A stretch of 64,000 nucleotides of DNA from Amycolatopsis pittospori (lineage in GTDB: Bacteria > Actinomycetota > Actinomycetes > Mycobacteriales > Pseudonocardiaceae), in assembly GCF_013870525.1 (NCBI RefSeq), contig NZ_JACBXD010000020.1, forward strand, positions 50,296 to 114,295, given 5' to 3'. Below the pieces are notes generated by a model. It worked only from the letters and a program-made list of their open reading frames with translations. It searched no databases and was not told the origin of the DNA. Positions 36,149 to 47,863 of the stretch are shown here, in pieces. How positions within the stretch are numbered: position 1 is the first letter of the stretch; every line of letters begins with the position of its first letter. Both the position numbers and the translations under genes were made by a program.

Positions 36149-36238
36149 CGTCCGGGCCTCCGCCGCCGAGCACCGCCCTGGCGGGCAAGGAAATTACGGT
36201 CGCGCGCCGACACCCGGACCTGTCACGCTGTACCGCAA

Positions 36239-36808
36239 ATGAAAGAAGAGACACCGGCGTGGCAGATCCGCGCCGTCCACACCGAAACCACGATCCGCGT
36301 CTATCAGGCGTATTCGCCGTCCATCGCCGACGCCGCGCTGAAGGCTGGCACGTTCGTGCCGCCGTTCAAACGCGAACGCATGACCTGGATCAAGCCGTCC
36401 TTCCTCTGGATGGCGTACCGCTGCGGCTGGGCCGCGAAACCCGGTCAAGAGCGGGTGCTCGCCCTCGACATCACTCGCGAAGGTTTCGCCTGGGCGCTCG
36501 AGCACGCTGCGCTCAGCCACTACGACGCGGGCGTCCACGCCGACCAGAAGGCGTGGCGGATAGAGGTCAAGACCAGTCCGGTTCGCATCCAGTGGGATCC
36601 GGAACGCAGCATCCGGCTCGGTGCGCTGAAGCACCGTTCGCTCCAGATGGGGCTCAGCGGCGAAGCCGTCGATCGCTATGTCGACAAATGGATCACGGCG
36701 GTCACCGACGTCACCCCGGTCATGCGCGAGATCGGCGCCCTGGTCGCGGCGAACCGCATCGAAGACGCCGAAGCGCTGCTACCCGCGGAGCGCCCGTACC
36801 CCGGCTAA
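36239..36808 (+). CDS. DUF4291 family protein
   Basis: A 189-residue protein matching DUF4291: IRVYQAYSPSIADAAL, FKRERMTWIKPSFLWMAYRCGW and VRIQWDPERSIRLG. Function unknown; the family is found in bacteria and fungi. No signal or membrane segment. ATG at 36239 chosen because it opens the conserved domain; no strong Shine-Dalgarno. Its TAA stop interlocks with the stop of the following convergent gene. Confidence 0.85.
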   Translation: MKEETPAWQIRAVHTETTIRVYQAYSPSIADAALKAGTFVPPFKRERMTWIKPSFLWMAYRCGWAAKPGQERVLALDITREGFAWALEHAALSHYDAGVHADQKAWRIEVKTSPVRIQWDPERSIRLGALKHRSLQMGLSGEAVDRYVDKWITAVTDVTPVMREIGALVAANRIEDAEALLPAERPYPG

Positions 36809-37071
36809 GGCCGCCACTTGAGGCCGCTCATCCCGGCGACCTCGAGATCCCGCTCCGAGGCCCACCGGAAGGTCCCGGGCCGGACGTGCACCCCGGCCGT
36901 CACCGCCCAGTCCGGCTCGTCGGGCTCGACGTGCTCCATCTCCTCGAAGTCGGAGAGCGTCGGCCAGACCGCCTCGCACGAGTCGCACCTCAGCACGACC
37001 TTGCCGGACTCGGTGACCAAGGGGCGCACGCGGCCCTCGTCCCAGAACGACGGACATTCATCCAGCCACAT
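36805..37071 (-). CDS. Hypothetical protein with one CxxC
   Basis: An 88-residue acidic protein. LRCDSCEAVWPTL looks like half of a zinc ribbon; one CxxC only, so metal binding would need a partner. GAGGGGG stands seven bases before the ATG, a strong sign of translation. No recognised family. Converges on the DUF4291 gene with a 4-base overlap at CTAA. Confidence 0.65.
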   Translation of the reverse strand: MWLDECPSFWDEGRVRPLVTESGKVVLRCDSCEAVWPTLSDFEEMEHVEPDEPDWAVTAGVHVRPGTFRWASERDLEVAGMSGLKWRP

Positions 37072-37440
37072 CGTCTGCCCCCTCGCGGGTGACCGGCGGC
37101 CGGCACGACACCGGCCGCATCCTTCACCCAGCGAAGCCCCCCGACGTGAACTCCAGGCTGTCCGGGCACGACCACCCAGCCAACCTTTACCGACGATTCA
37201 GTGACCTGACCTGCACAGACGGTGAAGCGACAGCAAAGGTCCCTTGCTCCCCCGGACGGCCGAGGCAGGGCCCGGCGAGCGGTACGGTTTCGATCTCTTG
37301 ATCGAGACAGTGACCCATCACCTAGTGCGCCACGCCTCACACAGGCCAGTTCCATCACACGGCCGCCACCGAGGGGGTTAGCCTGGTAGGCGCATCAGCG
37401 GTGTTCAAGATCTCGAGACGGATAGAGGCGAGTCCAAGCC
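37072..37440 (+). promoter_or_regulatory. kgd upstream region
   Basis: 369 bases without a gene. It holds a GCGGCCGG/CCGGCCGC hairpin (37096-37118), a TCGATC-TCTT-GATCGA inverted repeat (37290-37305) that could be an operator, and TAGCCT (37380-37385), a plausible -10 box giving a leader of about 50 bases before the kgd GTG. Confidence 0.4.
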
Positions 37441-40400
37441 GTGTCCAGCAGCAGCCCTGCGTCACAATTCGGCCCCAACGAGTGGGTTGTCGAGGAAATG
37501 TACGACCAGTTCCTCGCCGACCCCACCTCAGTCGATGCCGCCTGGCACGACTTCTTCGCGGACTTCAAGCCAACGCAGGCCGCGCAGGACAAGGCTGACG
37601 ACGCGCGTCAGACCTCCGGGGACCCCGGCAAGGAGGGCCCTGGTTCCAACGGCCAGACCGCCACCGCGCCGTCCGCGCAGACGGTCCGCAACGCCGAGTC
37701 CACCGCGAAGCAGACCTCCCCGAAGACCGAGGCGAAGGCCGCAGCACCTGCGAAGCCGGCCCCGAAGACCGAAGCGAAGGCGGCCGCACCCAAGGCTGCC
37801 CCCGCGAAGGCTCCCGCCAAGGCCGTCGAGAAGGACGCCGAGCCGGAGTCCAAGCAGCTCCGTGGCGCGGCCGCGGCGATCGCGAAGAACATGGACGCGT
37901 CGCTGTCGGTGCCGACGGCCACGAGTGTGCGCGCGGTGCCGGCGAAGCTGATGGCCGACAACCGCATCGTCATCAACAACCACCTCAAGCGCACGCGCGG
38001 TGGGAAGATCTCGTTCACGCACCTCATCGGGTACGCGATGGTGCGGGCGCTGAAGAACTTCCCGAACATGAACCGGCACTACCAGCTGATCGACGGGAAG
38101 CCGTTCGCGATCACGCCGGAGCACGTGAACTTCGGTCTCGCGATCGACATGAAGGGCAAGGAAGGCTCCCGCACGCTCGTCGTGGCCTCCATCAAGGCCA
38201 CCGAGAACATGACCTTCATGCAGTTCTGGCAGGCGTACGAGGAGATCGTCAAGAAGGCCCGCAACGGCAAGCTGACGGCCGACGACTTCGCCGGCACCAC
38301 GATCTCGCTGACCAACCCGGGCGGTATCGGCACCAACCACTCGGTGCCGCGGCTGCAGGCGGGCCAGGGCGCGATCATCGGCGTCGGCGCCATGCAGTAT
38401 CCGGCGCACTTCGAGGGCACCAGCGAGAAGGCCCTGGTCGATCTCGGCGTCTCGAAGATCATGACGCTGACCTCGACGTATGACCACCGCATCATCCAGG
38501 GCGCGGAGTCGGGCGAGTTCCTCAAGCGCATCCACGAGCTGCTGCTGGGCGAGGACGGCTTCTACGACGACGTCTTCACCAGCCTGCGCCTGCCCTACGA
38601 GCCGATCCGCTGGGTCGCCGACATCCCGGACGGCCCGGTCGACAAGACCGCGCGCGTGATCGAGCTGATCGACGCCTTCCGCATGCGCGGTCACCTGATG
38701 GCCGACACCGACCCGCTGAACTACCGGCAGCGCAGCCACGCCGACCTCGACGTCCTCTCCCACGGCCTGACCCTGTGGGACCTCGACCGCGAGTTCCCGG
38801 TCGGCGGCTTCGCCGGCCAGGAGCGGATGAAGCTGCGTGACATCCTCGGTGTCCTGCGCAACTCCTACTGCCGCACCGTCGGTATCGAGTACACGCACAT
38901 CCTCGACCCCGAGGAACGCCGCTGGATCCAGGACCGCGTCGAGATCCCGCACGAGAAGCCGGACCCCGCGGTCCAGAAGTACGTGCTCTCGAAGCTCAAC
39001 GCCGCCGAGGCGTTCGAGACGTTCCTGCAGACCAAGTACGTCGGCCAGAAGCGCTTCTCCCTCGAAGGCGGCGAGACCGCGATCCCGCTGCTGGACACGC
39101 TGCTGGACAAGGCGGCCGAGCACGAGCTCGACGAGGTCGTCATCGGCATGCCGCACCGCGGCCGCCTGAACGTGCTCGCCAACATCGTCGGCAAGCCGAT
39201 CGCGCAGATCTTCCAGGAGTTCGAGGGCAACCTCGACCCGGGCCAGGCGCACGGTTCCGGTGACGTGAAGTACCACCTCGGCGCCGAGGGCAAGTACTTC
39301 CGCATGTTCGGCGACGGCGAGACCAAGGTGTCGCTGACCGCGAACCCCTCGCACCTGGAGACCGTCGACCCGGTCCTCGAAGGCATCGTCCGCGCGAAGC
39401 AGGACCTCCTCGACAAGGGCGGCGAAGGCTTCACCGTCCTCCCGGTCCTGATGCACGGCGACGCGGCCTTCGCGGGCCAGGGTGTCGTGGCCGAGACGCT
39501 GAACCTCGCGCTGCTGCGCGGCTACCGCACCGGCGGCACCGTGCACGTCATCGTCAACAACCAGGTCGGCTTCACCACCGCGCCCGAACACTCGCGTTCG
39601 AGCCAGTACGCCACCGACGTCGCGAAGATGATCGGCTCGCCGATCTTCCACGTGAACGGCGACGACCCCGAGGCCGCGCACTGGGTGGCCAAGCTGGCCG
39701 TCGAATACCGCCAGGCGTTCCACAAGGACGTCGTGATCGACCTGATCTGCTACCGCCGCCGCGGCCACAACGAGGGCGACGACCCCTCGATGACGCAGCC
39801 GGCGATGTACGACATCATCGACACGAAGCGTTCGGTCCGGAAGACCTACACCGAATCGCTGATCGGCCGCGGCGACATCTCCGTCGAAGAGGCCGAAGCC
39901 GCGTTGCGCGACTTCTCCAGCCAGCTGGAGCACGTGTTCAACGAGGTCCGCGAGCTGGAGAAGCACCCGGCGAAGGCCAGCCCCTCGGTCGAAGAGGAGC
40001 AGCAGGTCCCGGCCAAGGTGCCCACCGCCACCACCACCGAGGTCATCGAGCACATCGGTGACGCGTTCCTCAACGTGCCCGAGGGCTTCACCCCGCACCC
40101 GCGGGTCAAGCCGGTCATGGAACGCCGCCACAAGATGTCCCGCGAAGGCGGCATCGACTGGGCGTACGGCGAACTGCTCGCCTTCGGCTCGCTGGCCATG
40201 GAAGGTCGCCTGGTGCGGCTGTCCGGCCAGGACTCCCGCCGCGGCACCTTCACCCAGCGCCACTCGGTGCTGATCGACCGCAAGACCGGCCAGGAGTACT
40301 CCCCGCTGGCCAGCCTGGCCGAGGGCCAGGGCCGCGTCATGATCTACGACTCGGCGCTGTCCGAGTACGCGGCCGTCGGCTTCGAATACGGCTACTCCGT

Positions 40401-41178
40401 GGCCAACTCCGAAGCGCTGGTCATGTGGGAAGCGCAGTTCGGTGACTTCGTCAACGGCGCGCAGACCGTCATCGACGAGTACATCTCCTCCGGCGAGGCC
40501 AAATGGGGCCAGCTCTCCGACGTCGTGCTGCTGCTGCCGCACGGCCACGAAGGCCAGGGCCCCGACCACACCTCCGGCCGCATCGAACGCTTCCTCTCGC
40601 TGTGCGCGGAGGGCTCGATGACCGTCTCGGTGCCGTCGACCCCGGCGAACTACTTCCACCTCCTCCGCCGTCACGCCCTCGACGGCGTGAACCGCCCGCT
40701 GGTGGTCTTCACCCCCAAGTCGATGCTGCGCAACAAGGCCGCCACCTCGGCGGTCGAGGACTTCACCGGCCAGACGAAGTTCATGTCGGTCATCGACGAC
40801 GCCGACGTCGACCCGTCGAAGGTGCGCAAGGTCCTGCTGACGTCGGGCAAGCTGTACTGGGAACTGGTGGCCGAGCGGACGAAGCGCGAGGCGAACGACA
40901 TCGCGATCGTGCGCGTCGAGCAGTACTACCCGCTGCCGAAGAAGAAGCTGCTGGCGGCGCTCGAGCGCTACAACGGCGCTCCCGCGGTCTGGGTCCAGGA
41001 GGAGCCGGAGAACCAGGGTGCGTGGCCGTTCTTCGGCCTCAACCTGCCGCGGAAGCTGCCGGAGGTGTTCTCCAGCCTGGACGTCGTTTCGCGGCGCCCG
41101 ATGGCCGCGCCGTCGGCCGGTTCGTCCAAGGTGCACGAGGTCGAGCAGAAGGCGCTGATCGCGCGGGCCTTCGACTGA
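37441..41178 (+). CDS. kgd: Multifunctional 2-oxoglutarate decarboxylase/dehydrogenase E1 with E2 domain
   Basis: A 1245-residue TCA-cycle enzyme of the actinobacterial Kgd/OdhA type. Residues 1-40 match the usual E1 N-terminus ([19 protein letters not shown]). An Ala/Lys/Pro-rich linker runs about 50-135. A succinyltransferase catalytic domain covers about 140-370 with [15 protein letters not shown] near 346. The thiamine-dependent E1 part follows ([45 protein letters not shown]). There is no lipoyl domain, so it must use one in trans. FHA protein GarA normally inhibits this enzyme. GTG start. A family-D palindrome ends the unit. Confidence 0.97.
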   Translation: MSSSSPASQFGPNEWVVEEMYDQFLADPTSVDAAWHDFFADFKPTQAAQDKADDARQTSGDPGKEGPGSNGQTATAPSAQTVRNAESTAKQTSPKTEAKAAAPAKPAPKTEAKAAAPKAAPAKAPAKAVEKDAEPESKQLRGAAAAIAKNMDASLSVPTATSVRAVPAKLMADNRIVINNHLKRTRGGKISFTHLIGYAMVRALKNFPNMNRHYQLIDGKPFAITPEHVNFGLAIDMKGKEGSRTLVVASIKATENMTFMQFWQAYEEIVKKARNGKLTADDFAGTTISLTNPGGIGTNHSVPRLQAGQGAIIGVGAMQYPAHFEGTSEKALVDLGVSKIMTLTSTYDHRIIQGAESGEFLKRIHELLLGEDGFYDDVFTSLRLPYEPIRWVADIPDGPVDKTARVIELIDAFRMRGHLMADTDPLNYRQRSHADLDVLSHGLTLWDLDREFPVGGFAGQERMKLRDILGVLRNSYCRTVGIEYTHILDPEERRWIQDRVEIPHEKPDPAVQKYVLSKLNAAEAFETFLQTKYVGQKRFSLEGGETAIPLLDTLLDKAAEHELDEVVIGMPHRGRLNVLANIVGKPIAQIFQEFEGNLDPGQAHGSGDVKYHLGAEGKYFRMFGDGETKVSLTANPSHLETVDPVLEGIVRAKQDLLDKGGEGFTVLPVLMHGDAAFAGQGVVAETLNLALLRGYRTGGTVHVIVNNQVGFTTAPEHSRSSQYATDVAKMIGSPIFHVNGDDPEAAHWVAKLAVEYRQAFHKDVVIDLICYRRRGHNEGDDPSMTQPAMYDIIDTKRSVRKTYTESLIGRGDISVEEAEAALRDFSSQLEHVFNEVRELEKHPAKASPSVEEEQQVPAKVPTATTTEVIEHIGDAFLNVPEGFTPHPRVKPVMERRHKMSREGGIDWAYGELLAFGSLAMEGRLVRLSGQDSRRGTFTQRHSVLIDRKTGQEYSPLASLAEGQGRVMIYDSALSEYAAVGFEYGYSVANSEALVMWEAQFGDFVNGAQTVIDEYISSGEAKWGQLSDVVLLLPHGHEGQGPDHTSGRIERFLSLCAEGSMTVSVPSTPANYFHLLRRHALDGVNRPLVVFTPKSMLRNKAATSAVEDFTGQTKFMSVIDDADVDPSKVRKVLLTSGKLYWELVAERTKREANDIAIVRVEQYYPLPKKKLLAALERYNGAPAVWVQEEPENQGAWPFFGLNLPRKLPEVFSSLDVVSRRPMAAPSAGSSKVHEVEQKALIARAFD

Positions 41179-41190
41179 TCGCCTGACCGT

Positions 41191-41241
41191 CCGTGAAGGC
41201 CTCCTTCCCTACTCTCAAAGTAGGGAAGGAGGCCTTCACGG
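41191..41241. repeat. Palindrome family D after kgd
   Basis: 23-bp arms 41191-41213 and 41219-41241 pair exactly around a 5-base loop. Shares GTGAAGGCC..CCTTCC with the 19186 and 42900 elements. Confidence 0.92.
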
Positions 41242-41304
41242 CGTTCGGGTGTCGAAACCGGTGGAGCCCGTTCGTATAGGGGTAAACGAACCGAAGGAGA
41301 CACC

Positions 41305-42093
41305 ATGAAGACCCTGCTCGACGGCCTCAAGCTCCCCGAATCCGCCCGCTGGCACGACGGCCGTCTCTGGCTGGCGAACTGGGGAACCGGGCAGATCCTC
41401 GCCGTCACCCCCGGCGGCGAGAGCGAGGTCATCGCGAACGTGCCGTCCGCGATGCCGCTCACCTTCGACTGGCTCCCCGACGGCCGCCTGCTCATCGTCG
41501 ACGGCCCGAAGGCCAACCTGCTCAACGCGGATCTGAGCGTCTACGCGGACCTCAGCCCGGTCGCCGGCTTCTGCAACGAGGTCGTGACAGACGGCCGCGG
41601 CAACGCCTACGTCAACGGCTCCCACGACCTGCAGGCGCCCGGCGCCATCGCCCTCGTCACCCCGGACGGCGAAGTACGCCAGGTCGCCGGCGACATCCTG
41701 TTCGGCAACGGCATGGTCATCACGCCCGACGACTCGACGCTGATCGTCGCCGAGTCGTACGGGAACCGCCTCACCGCGTTCGACATCGCCGAGGACGGTT
41801 CGCTGTCCGGACGGCGTGTGTGGGCCGACCTCGGCGGCGATCACCCCGATGGCATCTGCCTCGATGCCGAGGGCGCCGTCTGGTACGCCGACGTGGCGGA
41901 AAAACACTGCGTCCGCGTCCGCGAAGGCGGCGAAGTACTGCAGAAGGTCGAAGCCGATCGCGGTTGCTTCGCCTGCACACTCGGCGGCGAGGACGGGCGT
42001 TCGCTCTACGTCCTCGCCGCGGAATGGCACGGCTGGGAAAACCCGTTCGGCGACGGGCCGACCGGGCAGGTCCAGGTCACGGAGGTCGGCTAG
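41305..42093 (+). CDS. SMP-30/gluconolactonase-like beta-propeller
   Basis: A 262-residue six-bladed propeller of the SMP-30/Gnl family: LPESARWHDGRLWLANWG, GFCNEVVTDGRGNAYV, FGNGMVITPDDSTLIVAESY and GDHPDGICLDAEGAVWYAD contain the acidic/Asn metal ligands. Members hydrolyse lactones with a divalent metal. GAAGGAGA precedes the ATG. It stands alone between kgd and the convergent anchored protein, with which it shares an interlocked CTAG stop. Confidence 0.88.
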   Translation: MKTLLDGLKLPESARWHDGRLWLANWGTGQILAVTPGGESEVIANVPSAMPLTFDWLPDGRLLIVDGPKANLLNADLSVYADLSPVAGFCNEVVTDGRGNAYVNGSHDLQAPGAIALVTPDGEVRQVAGDILFGNGMVITPDDSTLIVAESYGNRLTAFDIAEDGSLSGRRVWADLGGDHPDGICLDAEGAVWYADVAEKHCVRVREGGEVLQKVEADRGCFACTLGGEDGRSLYVLAAEWHGWENPFGDGPTGQVQVTEVG

Positions 42094-42821
42094 CCGATCG
42101 CCTCGGAGGTCGCCTTCGCGACCTTCAAGGCGTTCTCCTTGCACAGCTCCTGGTCGAGCACGCCGGACGGATCGGAGCCGGTCACGATGATCTCCGCCTC
42201 CACGTTGCCCTGCTGGAGCTTGATCTGGCACTGGCTCGTGGAACTGAGCTTCGCGTGCACGGCCTTGGTCGCCTTGGCCATGCCGGGGATGACCACGCCG
42301 CCGTCCTTGACGGCGTTCTCGATCCCGGCCTTGGCCCAAGCCTCCCCAGCGCCCGACCCTGGTTCCTTCGACTTCGCCAGGTACATGCTCACCGTGGCCG
42401 AAGGCGCGCCTGCCTCACGCCAGCTGCAGGACGAACGCGTGTAGACGATCTCGTTGTTCGAAGTGCTCGCCGGTTCCTCGCCCTTCGGCGTTTCGAGCGG
42501 CGGCAGGTTCCTCACGCCGGTCCCGATCTTCTCGCAACCGGGCATGGAGGTGTACTTGTCCGGCGGCCCTGCCTTCTTGGACGGCGCCGCGGACGACGAC
42601 GATCCGGAGTCGTCGGACAACAGCAGGAAGGCCGCGACCCCGCCACCGCCGAGCAGTACCACCGCACCGATCGCGATCCCGACGATGAGGCCGGTGTTGG
42701 ACTTCTTGGGCGGCGGCGGACCGTATCCGGGCTGCGGGTATCCGGGATATCCCTGCTGCGGGTACCCCTGGTGCTGATACGGCTGCTGTGGCCCCTGCTG
42801 ATAGGGCGGTCCGGGCTGCAT
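42090..42821 (-). CDS. Membrane-anchored protein with Pro/Tyr/Gln-rich cytoplasmic head
   Basis: A 243-residue protein. Residues 1-40 are PGY/PQQ-rich and presumably cytosolic; one membrane helix follows (TGLIVGIAIGAVVLLGGGGV), then a Ser-rich linker and an extracellular domain with four Cys (PGCEKIG, SSCSWRE, SQCQIKL, QELCKENA). The external part resembles DUF3558-type actinobacterial surface proteins in Cys spacing, but this is tentative. Its head is similar in style to the tail of the ABC ATPase at 30 kb. Confidence 0.7.
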   Translation of the reverse strand: MQPGPPYQQGPQQPYQHQGYPQQGYPGYPQPGYGPPPPKKSNTGLIVGIAIGAVVLLGGGGVAAFLLLSDDSGSSSSAAPSKKAGPPDKYTSMPGCEKIGTGVRNLPPLETPKGEEPASTSNNEIVYTRSSCSWREAGAPSATVSMYLAKSKEPGSGAGEAWAKAGIENAVKDGGVVIPGMAKATKAVHAKLSSTSQCQIKLQQGNVEAEIIVTGSDPSGVLDQELCKENALKVAKATSEAIG

Positions 42822-42899
42822 GCGCAGAGGCTAAAGCCTCACGAAGGTCCTTAGTGGACGAACGCCCCAACTGGGGGCCGAATCACCCCGCCGGATACG

Positions 42900-42939
42900 C
42901 CGAAGGCCCCCTTCCCAGCAGGAGGAAGGGGGCCTTCGG
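42900..42939. repeat. Palindrome family D after the subtilase
   Basis: 16-bp perfect arms CCGAAGGCCCCCTTCC / GGAAGGGGGCCTTCGG with an 8-base loop, 16 bases past the protease stop. Probable terminator. Confidence 0.88.
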
Positions 42940-42955
42940 GTATTTCAGGGGTGGA

Positions 42956-44521
<1,566 letters not shown>

Positions 44522-44915
44522 GATATTCCTCCCAGGCAGGGTCGACCCATGGGCATGAAGCGGCCCACCGGATCGTTTGGGGTGTTCTCAGAGGTGAAGC
44601 GCGTTCCACTTAGGAGCGCAGGCTGAGACTAAGTCGCGGATTCACCCTAAGGAAGACCTTGCATTACGGACATCTCGGTAGTATTGGGCACTCTTCCGAC
44701 GCAGGTCGGGCACCGTTCAGCCCCCGCCTTTAGTCGCGTTTTGCACCGTACGGCCCACGAAGAATTGGGGATCCGCACATCCGGTGGTCGTTTTCCCGCC
44801 CACCGGTCGTTTCCGAGTCGTGCAAGAACACACGGATGGCCGCCTACTAAAGTCGCGACGTCGCGATGCGGAAAACGATTTCCATCCTACCTTCGGATGG
44901 ACCACACTCGGCCGC
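44522..44915. other. Divergent promoter region, subtilase / GNAT
   Basis: 394 bases without a convincing gene, between two divergent starts. GGGAGG at 44530-44535 belongs to the protease. TTGCAT (44659) and GTATTG (44681) are a weak promoter candidate toward the GNAT gene. Nothing else is recognisable. Confidence 0.4.
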
Positions 44916-45431
44916 ATGCTGCTCCGACAGGAAACCCCGGCCGATCGCGAGGCGATCCACGCCGTACATCTGGCCGCGTTCGCGAAACGCAGTGTCCCCG
45001 TGGTCGAGGCGAAACTCGTCGACGAACTCCGCGCGGACGGTGATCTGCTCGGTGCACTGTCCATCGTGGCCGAACGCGACGGCGAAGTCGTCGGGCATGT
45101 CTGCTGCAGTCCCGCCCGGCTCGGCTCGGACGACAAGGCGACTGTCGGACTCGGCCCGCTCGGCGTCCTGCCCGAGTATCACGCTTCCGGTATCGGCTCG
45201 GCTCTCGTGCACGCGGTGCTCGGTGCGGCCGACGCGCTCGGCTACGGCGCCGTGGTCCTGCTGGGCGACCCGAACTACTACTCCCGTTTCGGCTTCGTAC
45301 TCGCCGGACCGCTCGGGATCACGCCACCGGTCGCGGAATGGGCGCCGCATTTCCAGGTCCGCACCCTGGCCGCCTACTCGGACGACCTTCGAGGCGAGTT
45401 CCGCTACTCGCCCGCCTTCGATCGCCTCTGA
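44916..45431 (+). CDS. GNAT family N-acetyltransferase (YhbS-like)
   Basis: A 171-residue GNAT with acetyl-CoA loop LGVLPEYHASGIGSALVHAVL and the YhbS-type ending VVLLGDPNYYSRFGFVLAGPLGI. Substrate unknown; some relatives act on tRNA or small amines. ATG at 44916 opens the domain directly; 44 in-frame upstream codons look non-coding. A 48-base palindrome follows the stop. Confidence 0.85.
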   Translation: MLLRQETPADREAIHAVHLAAFAKRSVPVVEAKLVDELRADGDLLGALSIVAERDGEVVGHVCCSPARLGSDDKATVGLGPLGVLPEYHASGIGSALVHAVLGAADALGYGAVVLLGDPNYYSRFGFVLAGPLGITPPVAEWAPHFQVRTLAAYSDDLRGEFRYSPAFDRL

Positions 45432-45447
45432 CCCTGTCGGTACCTCG

Positions 45448-45495
45448 GGTCGTGAGTGGCGATTCGGGTTCTAACCCGAATCGCCACTCACGACC
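45448..45495. repeat. Palindrome family A, copy of 14286-14333
   Basis: 23-bp perfect arms around CT. The 48 bases equal the reverse complement of 14286-14333 without a mismatch. Lies 16 bases past the GNAT stop. Confidence 0.95.
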
Positions 45496-45570
45496 ACTTC
45501 GGCCAGGCGGTGCTCAGGTGATGGGCGTGACCCGTTGCCGGCGAGGCGTGACTGGATCCTGCCGCCTGAC

Positions 45571-45593
45571 CCGCATCCAGAGGACTAAACGCG
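45571..45593. repeat. Solitary half of a family-C palindrome
   Basis: These 23 bases (core AGAGGACTAAACGCG) equal the right arm of the palindrome at 62928-62993 exactly, but no complementary left arm lies upstream. It ends 4 bases before the osmoprotectant binding-protein stop. Looks like a decayed or half-copied element. Confidence 0.85.
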
Positions 45594-45597
45594 TGGG

Positions 45598-46497
45598 TCA
45601 GGAGGGCGCGAGGAGGTTGTTGCGGCGCAGGAACTCCTCGGCGACGTCGAGCGGGTTGCGCTTCTCCTCGCTGAACTGGACGTTCAATTCTGTCAATTGA
45701 TCGGTGGTGAGCGCCGCCGAAACCCGGTTCAGCGCGTCGACCTCCTTGGGCGAAAGCGTCCCCTTCGCGACCAGGGGCACGATGTTCTGCGCGGGGAACA
45801 TGTTCTTGTCGTCCCGCAGCGGCACGAACCCGTTCGCGGCGATCGTCGAAGACGTGCTGAACAGGTCGGCCACCTGGATGTCCCCGGACTTCAGCGCGGC
45901 GACCGTGACCGGGCCGCCGGTGTCGGTCGTCCGGATCTCCTTGAACTCGCAGCCGTAGAGCGTCTTGATCTTGTCCTTCCAGCGGCTGCTCCACTGGCCG
46001 GGACCCCCGAAGACGAGGTCCTTGCAGCGCGCGCCGAGGTCGGAGAAGGTCTTCACGCCGGAATCGGCGAGTTCCTTCCGCACCACCAGGAGGTCCTTGT
46101 CCTCCGCCGGCGCCTGTTCGAGCACCTCGAACCCGGATGGCAGCTTCTGCTTCAACTGCGTGTAGACGTCCTGCGGTGTGGTCGCCTGCGTCTCCTTATC
46201 GAAGTAGCGCAGCAGGTTCCCGCTGTAGTCCGGAACCACCGAAAGCGACTTGTCCTGCAATGCCTTGACGACGACCTCGCGGCTGCCGACCGGCGGGCGC
46301 ACGGTGACGTTCTCCGCTCCCGCGTTGCGCAGCGCGCCGGCGTAGATCTGGGCCAGCAGAAGGCTTTCCCCGACGTCGGACGCGCCGATGATGATGTCGC
46401 CGGTCGCGCCGCCCTCGGCTCCACCGGCGAGCGGGTTACCGCAGCTCGTTGCCAGCAAAGCGATCCCGGCGAACAGTGCCGCCACCGTCCGCCTCAT
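45598..46497 (-). CDS. proX: Osmoprotectant ABC importer, substrate-binding lipoprotein
   Basis: A 299-residue lipoprotein: signal peptide with lipobox LLATSC (Cys19), then an OpuAC/OsmF-type binding domain (IIIGASDVGESLLLAQIYAGAL, VVPDYSGNLLRYF, GPGQWSSRWKDKIKTLYGC). It binds glycine betaine, choline or related quaternary amines. Last of four coupled genes (ATPase, two permeases, binder); its ATG overlaps the permease stop by four bases. Confidence 0.9.
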   Translation of the reverse strand: MRRTVAALFAGIALLATSCGNPLAGGAEGGATGDIIIGASDVGESLLLAQIYAGALRNAGAENVTVRPPVGSREVVVKALQDKSLSVVPDYSGNLLRYFDKETQATTPQDVYTQLKQKLPSGFEVLEQAPAEDKDLLVVRKELADSGVKTFSDLGARCKDLVFGGPGQWSSRWKDKIKTLYGCEFKEIRTTDTGGPVTVAALKSGDIQVADLFSTSSTIAANGFVPLRDDKNMFPAQNIVPLVAKGTLSPKEVDALNRVSAALTTDQLTELNVQFSEEKRNPLDVAEEFLRRNNLLAPS

Positions 46498-47183
46498 ACT
46501 TTCGCCTTCTTCCCGCTCGCGGCCTGCGCCAGCCGTACTCCCTTGGGTACCAGCGCCCGCTGGACGCCTGCCAGGACGAGGTCCAGCACGACGGCGAGCA
46601 ATGTGGTCAGGACGGCGCCCGCGACCACCTGCGGATAGTCCAAAATGGCCAGTCCGTCGAGCAGGAACCGGCCGAGGCCGCCGAGCCCGACGTACGCCGC
46701 CACGGCGGCCGTCGCCACGAGTTGCAGCACCGAGTTCCGCACCCCGCCGAGTACCAGCGGCAGCGAAATGGGCACCTCGACCTTCCACAGGCGTTGCCAG
46801 CCGGTCATCCCGATCCCCTGCGCCGCGTCGACGACGCCGTGATCGGTCGCCTGCAGTCCCGCGTACGTCCCGGCGAGGATCGGCGGGATCGCGAGCACCA
46901 CGAGCCCGATGATCGTCGAAATCTCGCTTTCGGTGAAGAGCAGGAAGAGAAAGGTCACCAGGCCCAGCGTCGGCAGCGCGCGGATCGCGTTGCCGCCGCT
47001 CACCAGGAGCACCGCGCCGCGGCCGGTGTGCCCGACGTAGAGCCCGAGCGGGATCGCGATGATCAGCGCGAAGACCAGCGCCAGCAAGGTGTAGCCGAGA
47101 TGCTGCAGAAGCCGGTTGAGGATGCCGTCCGTGCCCTGCCAATGGGCCGGATCGCCGAACCAGCTCAGGACGTCGCCGATCAT
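46494..47183 (-). CDS. proZ: Osmoprotectant ABC importer permease
   Basis: A 229-residue permease with five to six helices. The EAA-like loop is GVVDAAQGIGMTGWQRLWKVEVPISLPLVLGGVRN; ALPTLGLVTFLFLLF is typical of OpuC/ProWZ permeases. ATGA overlap with the binder gene and 4-base overlap with the other permease. Which of the two is ProW or ProZ is arbitrary. Confidence 0.88.
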   Translation of the reverse strand: MIGDVLSWFGDPAHWQGTDGILNRLLQHLGYTLLALVFALIIAIPLGLYVGHTGRGAVLLVSGGNAIRALPTLGLVTFLFLLFTESEISTIIGLVVLAIPPILAGTYAGLQATDHGVVDAAQGIGMTGWQRLWKVEVPISLPLVLGGVRNSVLQLVATAAVAAYVGLGGLGRFLLDGLAILDYPQVVAGAVLTTLLAVVLDLVLAGVQRALVPKGVRLAQAASGKKAKV

Positions 47184-47863
47184 TTCGCCCCCGCCGTGGT
47201 CGCCACCCGGTCCCAGGGTGTGAGGAGATCACGTAGCCGCACCAGCAAGAGGTCGACGATCAGCGCCAGCAGCAGCGTCGCGACGATGCCGACGACGATC
47301 GGCGAGAAGTACTCGCGCTGGAAACCGTCGGTGAAGAGCACGCCGAGCCCGCCAGTGCCGATCAGCGCGCCGACGCTGACCAGGCTGATGTTGCTGACCG
47401 AGGCCACCCGGACGCCGGCCGCGAGCACCGGCACGGAAAGCGGCAGTTCCACGGTGAGGAATTTGCGCGCGGGTTTGTAGCCGACGGCGGTCGCCGCCGC
47501 GACGACATGCGGCGGGACGGCGTCGAGCGCGTCCAGTACCGGGCGCACCAGCAGGGCGGCGGTGTAGACGGTCAGCGCGACGATGACGTTGACGCTGTCG
47601 AGGATCTTCGAGCCGATGATGCCGGGGATCACCACGAACAACGCCAGCGACGGGATCGTGTACAGCAGGTTCGACACCACCAGCAGTACGGAGCGCACCG
47701 CGGCGAACCGGTGGCCGAGCCAGCCCGCCAGCACCGCGATCACCAGGCCCAGCACCAGCGGGACCAGGGAAAGGTAGATGTGGTCGAGCAGGTCGCCGAA
47801 GAACTGCGAGCGGTTGTTGGCGCTGCCGAGGTAGCGGCCTAGTTCCGCGAAGAAGTCCCCCAT
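47180..47863 (-). CDS. proW: Osmoprotectant ABC importer permease
   Basis: A 227-residue permease paired with the previous one. Its EAA-like loop is ALDAVPPHVVAAATAVGYKP with RKFLTVELPLSVPVLAAGVR; TIPSLALFVVIPGIIG matches the family. Five helices. Coupled to the ATPase gene by a 1-base stop/start overlap (TGATG). Forms a heterodimeric channel with the second permease. Confidence 0.88.
   Translation of the reverse strand: MGDFFAELGRYLGSANNRSQFFGDLLDHIYLSLVPLVLGLVIAVLAGWLGHRFAAVRSVLLVVSNLLYTIPSLALFVVIPGIIGSKILDSVNVIVALTVYTAALLVRPVLDALDAVPPHVVAAATAVGYKPARKFLTVELPLSVPVLAAGVRVASVSNISLVSVGALIGTGGLGVLFTDGFQREYFSPIVVGIVATLLLALIVDLLLVRLRDLLTPWDRVATTAGAK

Noticed and set aside
44684..45043. 119-residue plus-strand frame before the GNAT gene
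   Set aside because: Arg/Pro/Thr-rich composition and overlap with the GNAT start; no ribosome site.
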